DNA of 64,000 nucleotides from Paenibacillus tyrphae. Its GTDB lineage: Bacteria > Bacillota > Bacilli > Paenibacillales > NBRC-103111. The stretch covers positions 245,375-309,374 of the forward strand of contig NZ_JAMZAW010000007.1 in NCBI RefSeq assembly GCF_024158745.1, read 5' to 3'. The notes under the pieces were generated by a model. That model did no database searches. It saw nothing but the letters and a program-made list of their open reading frames with translations, and was not told where the DNA came from. The position numbers and the translations under genes were made by a program. How positions within the stretch are numbered: position 1 is the first letter of the stretch; each line of letters begins with the position of its first letter. Positions 41,253 through 50,164 of the stretch are shown here, piece after piece.

Positions 41253-42569
41253 ATGATGATCCAAAGCCCTTCTCTTCTCGGATTGGTTCCCCTGTTCTTA
41301 TTTATCGGTTTAATTTTCATCCGATGGAACCCCATCGCGGCCATTGGCACCTCCATCATCGTGGGAGCCCTCATGAGCGGTGCAAGCTTAATGGATGTCG
41401 CTACCGTCATCGGCAAAAACGGGATGGCCGATTTTATCGCCTATATCGGCCTTGTCATCCTGGCCGGCGGCGGCTTGGGGAAAATTGCCGAAAAAACAGG
41501 CGTCGCCCGCAACATCGTGCGGTTTATCATGAACAAAGTCGGGATCAACACGCCGAACAAAGCGATGATCAGCACCATGATCGCTTCCTCCCTGCTGGCC
41601 GCTCTGTTAGGTACGCTGGCCGGCGCCAACGCAATCGTCGCTCCCGTCCTGATCCCTGTGGTATCCGCGGCCGGCCTGTCCTCCAGCGTCGTGGCTATCC
41701 TGTTCCACGGCGCGGCCGCAGCCGGGTTATTACTTGGACCTTTCACTCCGCCTATGGTAACCTTAATGGAGCTGACAGGCTTAACCTATCCCCAGGTGCT
41801 TCTCCATGCAGGACTTCCTGTCGCCGTCATTTTATGGGTCGTCACCTTTGTCTACAGCAAGCGAATCCTGAAGAAAACTCTGCTTTTGCATCCGTATTCC
41901 GATGACGACATCAGCGTGTTCCAGCAAGAAGAACAGCCCGATGCCAAGCAGCGAACAATTACGACCCAGGCCACCGTCGCCTTTCTCATCACCTTGCTCG
42001 GTTCCATTGCCTACGGAATTACGATCAAAGGAGGGTCCACGTTTACCATCGTCGTAATCTTATTAACGGCGCTGATTACCGGACTTGCCGGAAGGCTTAC
42101 TCCCAACCAAATTGCCGATACGTTTGTCGAAGGCGCCAAACCGCTGCTGTGGATCTTTATCCAGTTTATCTTGTTTACGCCATTCATCTACTTCACCGAA
42201 AAAATGGGCGGCTTCGAAGCCCTCAAAAATTTGCTGCTTCCTTATGTAGAGCACGGCGGACAAACGACGATGATCATCTTGAGCACACTCGTGAACATCA
42301 CCGGTATTCCGGGAGCCGCGGTAGCGCATTCTATTCTCATGCACAAGATGTTCCTCCCTACCGTCACGGATCTGGCTATTCCGATGCCGGTCTGGGTGCT
42401 CGCTCTGTTGGCCGGCTCGCAAATGCCGTTCTTCTTGTATCCGACCGGGGATGCGCTCGGCTCTATGGGATTAGCCCGTTCCAAAGACCTGAAAAATGTA
42501 ATCGTTTTCGGTGTCGTCGTGACCGTCGCCGTCTTTTTATTCGTCGTCGTGCGCGCACTCTTCTTATAA
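41253..42569 (+). CDS. Ion-transporter-superfamily permease (NhaC/citrate transporter-like)
   Basis: A 438-residue, very hydrophobic protein with about 11-12 transmembrane segments, two gly/ala-rich hairpins (ILAGGGLGKIAEKTGVARN and GAAAAGLLLGPFTPPM) and a cytosolic charged loop near residues 210-235. The internal symmetry suggests an ion-transporter superfamily (dicarboxylate or Na+/H+ antiporter-like) carrier. In this operon it most likely imports the amino-acid or peptide-related substrate; this is inference. It follows the M20 gene by 24 bases after a clear GGGAGG site. Confidence 0.75.
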   Translation: MMIQSPSLLGLVPLFLFIGLIFIRWNPIAAIGTSIIVGALMSGASLMDVATVIGKNGMADFIAYIGLVILAGGGLGKIAEKTGVARNIVRFIMNKVGINTPNKAMISTMIASSLLAALLGTLAGANAIVAPVLIPVVSAAGLSSSVVAILFHGAAAAGLLLGPFTPPMVTLMELTGLTYPQVLLHAGLPVAVILWVVTFVYSKRILKKTLLLHPYSDDDISVFQQEEQPDAKQRTITTQATVAFLITLLGSIAYGITIKGGSTFTIVVILLTALITGLAGRLTPNQIADTFVEGAKPLLWIFIQFILFTPFIYFTEKMGGFEALKNLLLPYVEHGGQTTMIILSTLVNITGIPGAAVAHSILMHKMFLPTVTDLAIPMPVWVLALLAGSQMPFFLYPTGDALGSMGLARSKDLKNVIVFGVVVTVAVFLFVVVRALFL

Positions 42570-42591
42570 CAAATGGAAAGTGATGATCGCT

Positions 42592-43386
42592 ATGAACTTT
42601 AACCAGCTTGAAGCCACCGTACGCCAAGCCGCCTCTTCGGTAGAAGGCAAAGTGGGAATTGCCGTCGACACGGCCGAGGGGCAAATTCACATCCATGCGG
42701 ACGAGCCGCTTCCTTCCGCCAGTTTGATTAAAATTCCCATTCTGCTGGAAGCCTATCGGCAAGCGCAAGAAGGCAGGCTGGATCTGCATCAGCCTTATGC
42801 CATACCTTCCGGGGAGCGCGTGGGCGGAACGGGCGTGATTCATCAATTATCCGGCGCGCTGAGCCTGTCTTTGCAGGATCTCATGGCCTTAATGATTATC
42901 GTCTCGGACAATACCGCGACGAATAGGATTATCGATCTGATCGGTATGGAGACCGTGAACAAGCTATCAGCCGCTCTAGGATGCGGCTCAACCGTTCTGG
43001 GCCGGAAAATGCTCGATTTCCAAGCCAAGCGGAACGGGAAAGACAACTTCACTTCCGCCCGCGATATGATTATTTTCCTCAAAGAAATCGTCGACGGAAG
43101 CACCTTGAAGCAAGAGGCTAAAGACGCCGCGCTGCGTTTGCTGCGGAATCAGCAGTTTAATGCGAAATTGCCCGCCCGGATGATCGGCGGCTTTTCGTTG
43201 GACAAGCCGGTGCTTGCCCACAAAACGGGCGAGCTGCCCGGAACGGAGCATGATGCGGGCATCCTTCAGGTGAACGGGAAAACCGCCTACATCGCCGTCC
43301 TCACCACCGATCTGGTTGACAATCTTCCCGCGCAGCAGGTAATATCAACAATTGGGAAGGCCGTTTTTGATTATTTAAACGAATAG
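42592..43386 (+). CDS. Class A beta-lactamase-fold serine hydrolase without signal peptide
   Basis: A 264-residue protein with the three motifs of penicillin-recognising enzymes: S-x-x-K in SASLIKIP, SDN in IVSDNTATN, and HKTG in VLAHKTGELPG. It resembles class A enzymes but lacks any export signal, so it should be cytosolic and is unlikely to protect against beta-lactams. I prefer the ATG at 42592, 8 bases after GGAAAG. Its operon with an epimerase, an amidohydrolase and a transporter suggests that it hydrolyses a peptide- or amide-like nutrient. Confidence 0.85.
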   Translation: MNFNQLEATVRQAASSVEGKVGIAVDTAEGQIHIHADEPLPSASLIKIPILLEAYRQAQEGRLDLHQPYAIPSGERVGGTGVIHQLSGALSLSLQDLMALMIIVSDNTATNRIIDLIGMETVNKLSAALGCGSTVLGRKMLDFQAKRNGKDNFTSARDMIIFLKEIVDGSTLKQEAKDAALRLLRNQQFNAKLPARMIGGFSLDKPVLAHKTGELPGTEHDAGILQVNGKTAYIAVLTTDLVDNLPAQQVISTIGKAVFDYLNE

Positions 43387-43398
43387 TTCATTCTTAAG

Positions 43399-43423
43399 CC
43401 CCTGGAATTCTCAGGGGTGTTTT
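43399..43423 (+). terminator. Weak terminator-like hairpin after the serine hydrolase gene
   Basis: CCCCTG-GAATTCT-CAGGGG followed by TGTTTT lies 12 bases after the stop codon and before the regulator gene. Short T run, so termination may be partial. Confidence 0.5.
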
Positions 43424-43456
43424 GACTATATGGCGATACGATTTGGAGGATTGGGC

Positions 43457-44740
43457 ATGGTGATCAAAATTGCCGTTATCGGGTCTGAAAAAATGGCGGA
43501 TAAAGTACTCCGCTTAAACAGCCATGCCAACGTGCAAATCCGCTCGCTCATTTATGACAAGCCGGAAGAGAGCGCCAAGCTGGTCAAGATGGCGCAAAAT
43601 GACGATGTCCTGTTTTTCACGGGCCCTTTTCCGTATTTTTTCGCCAAGGATGAGATTGAGAAACGGGGGATCCCCGCCGTTTATATCCCGCTGGACGAGC
43701 TGGTGTTTACCGTTTCGCTTTATTACATCAGGGACACGCTCTGCATTCATCCGGACCGGTTATCGATCGATATCCCTTACCAAGAAGTCGTCCTGCATGT
43801 ATTGGACGAACTGAATATCGACGCCGCCCGTATTTATATCAAAGAGCACGAGCATTATCATACCGACGAGATTGTAAAGTTTCATCACGAGCAATGGAAG
43901 GCCGGAAACGTCGATTTTGTGTTGACCTCCGTCCAATCCGTGCATAAAAAGCTGGAGCAATTAGGCATCCCCAGCTTTCGCATGATCATTCCGAAAAAAA
44001 ATATTCTAGACACGCTTCAGCACGCCGTCGCCAAGGGAGAACTGCTGTTAAGCCAAGCGTCCCAGATTGCTGCGGGCCTCGTTCAAATCGACTATCCCGG
44101 TGAAGCGCAAGCCGCGGGCGATACGGATCTGCAAGCCAAGCTGCATGAGCTGCTGCTGGACCTGGGCAAAAAGATGAATGCTTCGGTGAAACGCATCGAC
44201 GACCGCACGTTTATGATTTACGGAACGAGAGGCGGCATCCGGCAAATCACCCACAATTACCATATGCTTCCTATTCTGGATCAATTGAAACCGTTCACGC
44301 AGGCCAGCATTCGCTTCGGCTTCGGTTTTGGCGTCACGGCGCTCGAATCGGAAGAGCACGCCCAAATCGGCTTATATCATGCCAGGAAGCATGCGGGCCA
44401 CGGCGCGTACATCGTTACCGAGAATAAAAAGGTCATCGGGCCGTTACATCATAAAACAACCAAAACCTTTCAGCTTCAAAGCGATGATGAGCACATCCTT
44501 ACGGTTGCCAAGCAAACAGGGATCAGCGTTTCCAGCATTACCAAAATCATCGATTTTATCCATCTGCGTCACAACCGGATTTTTTCGGCGTCCGATCTGG
44601 CCGACTATCTGCAATTAAGCAAACGAAGCGCCGAACGCCTGTTGAAGAAGCTGGTCGATAGCGGCTATGCCGAAATATCGGGCGAGGAGCAGCCGTACCA
44701 GAAGGGCAGACCGCGGGCCTTGTATAAAATTTTGCTGTGA
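43457..44740 (+). CDS. Winged-helix transcriptional regulator with large N-terminal sensor part
   Basis: A 427-residue protein. The N-terminal 220 residues look like a Rossmann-type sensor or PrpR-like periplasmic-binding fold (IKIAVIGSEKMADKVLRL); a middle alpha/beta region follows, and the last 60 residues form a winged helix (FSASDLADYLQLSKRSAERLLKKL). I start it at 43457 (MVIKIAVIG) with GGAGGA 6 bases upstream. I do not know the family name. As the last gene of the epimerase operon it probably regulates it, perhaps sensing the imported substrate. Confidence 0.7.
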   Translation: MVIKIAVIGSEKMADKVLRLNSHANVQIRSLIYDKPEESAKLVKMAQNDDVLFFTGPFPYFFAKDEIEKRGIPAVYIPLDELVFTVSLYYIRDTLCIHPDRLSIDIPYQEVVLHVLDELNIDAARIYIKEHEHYHTDEIVKFHHEQWKAGNVDFVLTSVQSVHKKLEQLGIPSFRMIIPKKNILDTLQHAVAKGELLLSQASQIAAGLVQIDYPGEAQAAGDTDLQAKLHELLLDLGKKMNASVKRIDDRTFMIYGTRGGIRQITHNYHMLPILDQLKPFTQASIRFGFGFGVTALESEEHAQIGLYHARKHAGHGAYIVTENKKVIGPLHHKTTKTFQLQSDDEHILTVAKQTGISVSSITKIIDFIHLRHNRIFSASDLADYLQLSKRSAERLLKKLVDSGYAEISGEEQPYQKGRPRALYKILL

Positions 44741-44758
44741 CCCTTCATACCGCCGGAA

Positions 44759-44797
44759 GAAAAAGCCAAGCCGAACTAAGTTCGGCTTGGCTTTTTC
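44759..44797. terminator. Bidirectional intrinsic terminator
   Basis: AAAAAGCCAAGCCGAAC-TAA-GTTCGGCTTGGCTTTTT is a near-perfect palindrome ending in T runs on both strands. It separates the convergent regulator and GH2 genes. The GH2 stop codon (44776-44778) lies inside its loop. Confidence 0.95.
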
Positions 44798-46542
44798 GAC
44801 GCTCCCCCGCCCCAAAGCGCCTTCAGCTTGTGCGCCGAAAGCTTCGGCTGGCGGTCGCGCGTGAACACGCCCTTGCGGTTGACGACGACCCGCGAAGGGG
44901 TCTGGCTTGTCTTGAAATCGGCGAACGACCATACGTGAGCGCCGATCGTATACGGCTTTTGCCGGATGATTTCATACTGCCGGGTAACCATTTCCGCCTG
45001 ATATTCCTCGGAAAACACCTCCGGCGGGTCGACATGCACGCCCGCGACCGCATCCGCTCCGAACTCCGTCACGATCACCGGCTTGCCGAGAACCTCGTAG
45101 CAGCGGTCCAGCTTCTCGCTCAGGATGCGGCAGCCTTCGTCCAACCGGCCGGCCTGCTCGTACCAGCCGTGATACCGGTTGAGGCTGACAAAGTCATAAT
45201 GCTTCAGCGCGACGTCCTTCTCCACATCGACGCAATTAACAATCGTAATCGGCCGCGTATCGTCCAGCGATTTCGCATGGCTGTACAGCGCCTCATAGAA
45301 CGCATCCGCTTCCGGGGCCAACGTATCTCCTTCGTTCGCCAAGCTCCAGGCGATAACGCACGGGTGGTTGACATCGCGTTCGATCATTTCCGTGATCACC
45401 CGTTTTGCTTTATTCAGGATGGCGGTTCCCTGATAGTGGCTTCGGACGAAGCCGACGAAAGGCGTTTCGCCGATAACCAGCAAGCCGTGCTTATCCGCGT
45501 AGCTCAAAAACTCGTCGCTGTACGGATAATGCGACGTGCGGACCGAGTTCGCTCCGATCCAGTTCAGCAGGTTGAAATCTTTGGCGATGACCGCGGGAGA
45601 GATGCCTTTGCCCAGCACCGGGAAATCCTCGTGCATGCCAAAGCCCGTAAGAAATACCGGTTTGCCGTTTAGCAAAAGCTCGGTGCCCCGAATCGACACG
45701 GTTCGAATGCCGAACGTTTGCACGTACTGATCTATCACTTGGCCATCCCCGTCCGTCAAGCGGACCTCCAATTCGTACAGGAAGGGGTCTTCTGGACACC
45801 ACAGTCTTGCCGCGGGAACGGTGAAGTCAAAATCAACCGAAGGCCCGGCCGCCCCAACCTCCACGGACGAACGGCATTGCGTGCCCCGTATGCTAACGGT
45901 GCAAGCACCTTCGAAGCCTTCACTTAGACCGACCCGGGCTTTTACTTTGCCGTCCGTACCATCGATCTCCGTCGTAATCCGAATGTCGCTGACAAAGGAC
46001 ATCGGAGTCGTAAACAGCGTCACCGAACGGTGAATACCGCCATATGGAAAAAAGTCGTAGTAGTTGTTCGGATACTGTCCTTTGAATCCGACGATCTGCT
46101 CGTCCTCCACGTCTCCCGGCGGAAGACGGTCGGCCGCGATGGCGGCGTCCACCCGAATCGTAATGCGGTTCGGGCCGTCCCAGCGGACATGGTCGGTAAT
46201 CTCGAACACGAACGGAAGGTGAGCGCCTTCATGCCGGCCGACTTCCGTCCCGTTGACCCACACGGTCGACAAGTAATTGGCCGAGCCGACGCGCAGCCAG
46301 ATCCGTTCCGAGCGAAGCTGCCGGGAAAGCTCCACCTCCCGCTCATACCAGCCCGTTCCGAAAAAGTACATCAAATCCTGAAATTGCTCGTTCCAGCTGG
46401 CCGGTACCCCAATTTCCCTGTCGGCCGGCAGTTGAAGCGGCCATCCCCGTTGTTCCCCGTCATCGTTAACATCCGGTGCAAACTTCCAAAATCCGTCTAG
46501 CGAAATCATCGCTCTGGAACTATTTGATTGTGGATACAGCAT
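44776..46542 (-). CDS. Glycoside hydrolase family 2, beta-glucuronidase-like
   Basis: A 588-residue GH2 enzyme close to UidA in length and sequence. It has an N-terminal sugar-binding domain (GTGWYEREVELS), an immunoglobulin-like domain, and a C-terminal barrel with the acid/base glutamate in AWSLANEGDT and the nucleophile in VIVTEFGADAVAG. It probably releases glucuronic acid from glycosides in the cytosol, as no signal peptide is present. The gene stands alone, and its last codons form one arm of a terminator. Beta-galactosidase activity is a less likely alternative. Confidence 0.9.
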   Translation of the reverse strand: MLYPQSNSSRAMISLDGFWKFAPDVNDDGEQRGWPLQLPADREIGVPASWNEQFQDLMYFFGTGWYEREVELSRQLRSERIWLRVGSANYLSTVWVNGTEVGRHEGAHLPFVFEITDHVRWDGPNRITIRVDAAIAADRLPPGDVEDEQIVGFKGQYPNNYYDFFPYGGIHRSVTLFTTPMSFVSDIRITTEIDGTDGKVKARVGLSEGFEGACTVSIRGTQCRSSVEVGAAGPSVDFDFTVPAARLWCPEDPFLYELEVRLTDGDGQVIDQYVQTFGIRTVSIRGTELLLNGKPVFLTGFGMHEDFPVLGKGISPAVIAKDFNLLNWIGANSVRTSHYPYSDEFLSYADKHGLLVIGETPFVGFVRSHYQGTAILNKAKRVITEMIERDVNHPCVIAWSLANEGDTLAPEADAFYEALYSHAKSLDDTRPITIVNCVDVEKDVALKHYDFVSLNRYHGWYEQAGRLDEGCRILSEKLDRCYEVLGKPVIVTEFGADAVAGVHVDPPEVFSEEYQAEMVTRQYEIIRQKPYTIGAHVWSFADFKTSQTPSRVVVNRKGVFTRDRQPKLSAHKLKALWGGGASKKPSRT

Positions 46543-46682
46543 ACGTATAGGCTCCCTCCGTCTTCAAAGTCATCTCTGGTTGCATTCCTACGAACCATCG
46601 TAGCACGGAGCCCCTGCGAAAGATTTGAACGATTTTTACCGGATGTGTACATTATTTTGACTTGTTGGCACGCAGAGGAAAG

Positions 46683-47747
46683 CTAACGTACGGCGATCTC
46701 GTCGTACACCTTTTGATGGATGACGATATTCGCGTTTTTAGCCGACTCGACGACACGTTGTTCCAACTGCTCTTCGGCGTACTTCCATTTCAGCCGCTCT
46801 TGGACATCTTTAAATCGTAGATCCCCGCCCGGTGTGCGATCCATGCACTGAAGGACGAATATCGATCCAGCCGTTTCGAATCGTTCGCTGACTTCGCCCG
46901 GCTTCAGCTTTCGGACAGCAGCGAACACCTTCTCTTCTTCTTCGCTGCTATCTACAGCATAGGTCGATTCGTCGAAGGTTCTTTCCTTCACCGACGCGTT
47001 TACCCCAAGCTGCCGGACAACCGCGTCGGCCTCCTTGCTGCCCGCCAGTCCGGATCGGATGCCGTTCATCGTCTCCATCGCGGCGCTCCTTGTTAAGGAA
47101 CTGGAGCCGTCCCCATTTCCAAAAGCCAATTCAACGACTTGCGTACGAATACGGTCGGGCTTCTTCAGCTCCCCTTTTTTTCGCATGCTCTCGTAAGCGG
47201 CATGCAGCGCCTCATTCGCGGCCTGAGCTTCATGGTTCGCAGCATAATCAAGAAGCTGCCGTTTGATCGTATCGTGAACGTGATTGAAATAGGCGATCTC
47301 GCTATATTCGCGGGGCCCGAATATAGGCTGGCCCTTCTTCACGGCTCCTGCTCTTCTTTTGTTTTCTTCGGCCAGACTCTCTTTAAAGCTTCTGTAGCTG
47401 ACATCGTCCGTCAGTCCGTATTGCTTGGCCAGAAGCTGCTCCGTCTTTATGATTTTAAGCTTTTCCAGCGTTTTTTTCTTCGCCATCTCCAATGGAATTT
47501 CACCGTTGAAGCTTTTCGTCCAAAATTCCGCGCTATCTTGCGCGTCAAATTTTTCATGAAAATATCCGTACACTTCCGCTACGCGATCCTTTAGAACCAT
47601 TTCAAATTCTCCCAAGACAACAGGTTCGCCGTTGATCGTCAAAACCTCCGCATACGAATCGGGGCGGGACGGCTGCCTAAACAAGAAGAACAATAAAACA
47701 AGCAAAGCGACAAGCAGCACAATGACAAGCGGCATCCGTTTCTTCAT
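46683..47747 (-). CDS. Membrane-anchored PpiC/PrsA-like protein
   Basis: A 354-residue protein with one N-terminal transmembrane segment (PLVIVLLVALLVLLFFLF) and a long helical extracellular part resembling the SurA/PrsA chaperone module. A region near residues 230-330 resembles a degenerate parvulin domain (KLKPGEVSERFETAGSIFVL). It may help fold exported proteins such as the beta-helix protein encoded just upstream. Its ribosome binding site directly touches the T run of a terminator, leaving no room for a promoter, so it may depend on read-through. Confidence 0.65.
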   Translation of the reverse strand: MKKRMPLVIVLLVALLVLLFFLFRQPSRPDSYAEVLTINGEPVVLGEFEMVLKDRVAEVYGYFHEKFDAQDSAEFWTKSFNGEIPLEMAKKKTLEKLKIIKTEQLLAKQYGLTDDVSYRSFKESLAEENKRRAGAVKKGQPIFGPREYSEIAYFNHVHDTIKRQLLDYAANHEAQAANEALHAAYESMRKKGELKKPDRIRTQVVELAFGNGDGSSSLTRSAAMETMNGIRSGLAGSKEADAVVRQLGVNASVKERTFDESTYAVDSSEEEEKVFAAVRKLKPGEVSERFETAGSIFVLQCMDRTPGGDLRFKDVQERLKWKYAEEQLEQRVVESAKNANIVIHQKVYDEIAVR

Positions 47748-47761
47748 GTGAAAAGCCTCCT

Positions 47762-47830
47762 AAAAAATCATCAAGGAAATAGCAGAGACTCCGTCATTCA
47801 TTATCCAAGCTTCTGCTATTTCCCGATGAT
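47762..47830 (-). terminator. Terminator between the beta-helix and PpiC-like genes
   Basis: On the minus strand ATCATC and GGAAATAGCAGA pair with TCTGCTATTTCC and GATGAT around a 25-base loop, followed by TTTTTT. The next bases are AGGAGG, the ribosome binding site of the PpiC-like gene. Confidence 0.85.
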
Positions 47831-47857
47831 CCTGACAATCCCTCTAAGTAAGGGAGG

Positions 47858-49960
47858 TTATTGCGTCAATACGAGCTGCGGCTTGTTGCTCGCGGCCTCT
47901 TTGGTATTGAAAGAAACGTCTCCCTTCGAGCTGGCCGCGCCTTCGTTCACCAGCAAGAACGACACGAGCTTGTCCGACATTTGGCTGTTCACATAGCTTG
48001 TCACATCGAATTCATACCATGTCCCGACGGTATTGCTCATGACGGCGCTGCCGAGGAGCGTCGTGCCCGCCGGGGCGTTGTTCCAGGTGATGCCCGTCTC
48101 GCTCCAGCTTTCATCCGCGGTGCCGTATAATTTCACCGTTCTTGAAGCATCCGTATTGACGGCCGGGACATACACCTTCATTTTGGCAGAGGCTGCGCTT
48201 GAACCGCCAAAGGTTCCGTAATTGAACTTCAAATAAGATTTTCTCGCGTACCCGGACGCATCGGCTTTGACCATCATCGTCGCCTCTGTGCCGTAATTCG
48301 TACCTGCATAAGCTCCGTCCCTGACATAGGAATCGGCGGTTGGCTCATAGCTCACCGAAGGCTGGATCGGACCGCCCGATGCATACTCGAAAGCGCCGAT
48401 ATCCGGATTGCCGTTGTACAGAGCCGTGCCCCAGAAATCTCTGCCGCCGTTATTCGCCACGGAGACCCCGCTGTTAATGAGCGGCGACGTTGGTTGAAGC
48501 TTGTAGCCGTTCAACCGGTTCGGATCGTTCATATTGACGTTCGTTTCTCCGGCGCCAGGATTGACGAGCTGCGGATCGGCCGTTACCAAACCGGGATGCG
48601 ACACAGGGCCGTTGATGTCGTCAATGGTTGCCGGGTAGAAGCTGTTGTTTTTGAATACTGCTGAGGTGCTCCAGGCCTTCTCCGCGAACTTCGTAATCGT
48701 TCCGTCCGCTTTAATGATATTGTTATAAAATTTGACCATATTGGAATCGTTATCAAAAACTTGGGTCGTCACGTTGGGTCCCACATAAATGGTATTGTTG
48801 TAAATTTCGTTTCCTGGGCTGGTGCTGTGATAGAAGAAGATCTCCTGACCTGAACGGTAACCGTCGTTTTCGCTGATGTTGTACCTGAATTTCAAGTTGC
48901 TTGCGCTTGGCATGACCAACACGAGCCCGCCGGAGTTATTGTGGCTGTAGTTATACTGGAAGACGTCTCCGATGCAATTGTTGTCCGAATCGAAGGCTTC
49001 CCCGTCGTTGTTGCCGCCGCTTCCGCCGTACACTTCGTTAAACTGGACGACGGCTCCCGTCGTATAGTGCGTCCATAGGCCCGCATAATTGCCGGAAGAC
49101 GTTTTGCTATGGTTTTTCACCGTGTTGTATTCGGCCAAGGCACCGGACAGCACCTCCGCCAGCACCATGCCGTCTCCCCATACTTCTTCGACGAAGTTGC
49201 CCCGGAATACGACATTCGTGCTGATCTTCGGATAGCCGTTGCCCGCATCCGATTTCGTGCGGATCCCTTCCTTAGTCACATTGGCGACATGGTTGTTCTC
49301 CACCAGCACATCGTTAAATCCGGCCTGCAAGCCTACCGTAGCTTTCCCGTCTTTGTCGATATGCGTGCCGAAGAAGATGATTCCGCCGCTGTTTTTGTTG
49401 CCGTTCACATCCGAATTCACATCGTGAACGTAGCAATTTCTCACATAAATATGGTTTTTCAAGCCCGGCTGATTGTTATACGCCAGAATACCGGCTCTTG
49501 AGGACACAATGGAAGAGCTGAAATTGGTCACCTCAAGGTTATTAATTTCCCAATATTCTTGGTTATACAGCATGACGGCGCCCGAGGTGTTCGCGGGATA
49601 GCTCGTGCCCGCTCCGTTAATAATCGGCTTGGCGCCGCCTCCGTAGCTGTCGATCACAATCGGATTCCCGTTCGTTCCCGATCCCTTTGGCCACAGCTGG
49701 CCGGTCCAGACGCCGCCCGACTTGAACAAAATTTTGTCGCCGGGCTGAAATGTCGTGCCATTGACTTTGGCTAAAGTAGCCCATGGCGCGGAAGAACTTG
49801 TTCCGGCGTTCGTGTCATTACCGCCAGCCGAATCCACATAGTAAGTCGTTCCGGCCGCGTGCGCAGGCTCAGGGGCGACGTACAATACTCCTGCCAATTG
49901 CAGCAGCATGGCTATGACGAGGAGGACAGCAAAGCTTGCTCTTTTACGAGGAAGGCTCAT
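47858..49960 (-). CDS. Secreted right-handed beta-helix protein with CBM96/DNRLRE domain
   Basis: A 700-residue exported protein. The signal peptide ends near EPAHAAG (residue 36). Residues 40-520 show repeated short strands with asparagine ladders (for example NHVANVTKEGIRTKSD and NEIYNNTIYVG), as in polysaccharide lyases and related enzymes. The last 165 residues are a DNRLRE/CBM96-type module (YEPTADSYVRDGAYAGTNYG). It is likely to bind or cleave an acidic polysaccharide outside the cell. It follows a YesM/YesN-type two-component pair, which may control it. Confidence 0.85.
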   Translation of the reverse strand: MSLPRKRASFAVLLVIAMLLQLAGVLYVAPEPAHAAGTTYYVDSAGGNDTNAGTSSSAPWATLAKVNGTTFQPGDKILFKSGGVWTGQLWPKGSGTNGNPIVIDSYGGGAKPIINGAGTSYPANTSGAVMLYNQEYWEINNLEVTNFSSSIVSSRAGILAYNNQPGLKNHIYVRNCYVHDVNSDVNGNKNSGGIIFFGTHIDKDGKATVGLQAGFNDVLVENNHVANVTKEGIRTKSDAGNGYPKISTNVVFRGNFVEEVWGDGMVLAEVLSGALAEYNTVKNHSKTSSGNYAGLWTHYTTGAVVQFNEVYGGSGGNNDGEAFDSDNNCIGDVFQYNYSHNNSGGLVLVMPSASNLKFRYNISENDGYRSGQEIFFYHSTSPGNEIYNNTIYVGPNVTTQVFDNDSNMVKFYNNIIKADGTITKFAEKAWSTSAVFKNNSFYPATIDDINGPVSHPGLVTADPQLVNPGAGETNVNMNDPNRLNGYKLQPTSPLINSGVSVANNGGRDFWGTALYNGNPDIGAFEYASGGPIQPSVSYEPTADSYVRDGAYAGTNYGTEATMMVKADASGYARKSYLKFNYGTFGGSSAASAKMKVYVPAVNTDASRTVKLYGTADESWSETGITWNNAPAGTTLLGSAVMSNTVGTWYEFDVTSYVNSQMSDKLVSFLLVNEGAASSKGDVSFNTKEAASNKPQLVLTQ

Positions 49961-50164
49961 TACGAAATACCCGCCTTTCGACTAAAATAATTTCCTGCTG
50001 TCAGCGAACGCTATGCTCAAGAAAGCGCACTCATTTTTCATCCCTCCGTTTCCGTCCGCTAACACCATATTATTGGGCATGGCCCTCCCCCAAAAGGCAC
50101 GATTTACACCACTTTTACTCATTTTTTAATCCGTTTGCCCAGGATCAGGCGCAAGACGGCGCTC

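Noticed and set aside
42592..43386. Beta-lactam resistance gene
   Set aside because: It lacks a signal peptide and sits in a metabolic operon, so resistance is unlikely.
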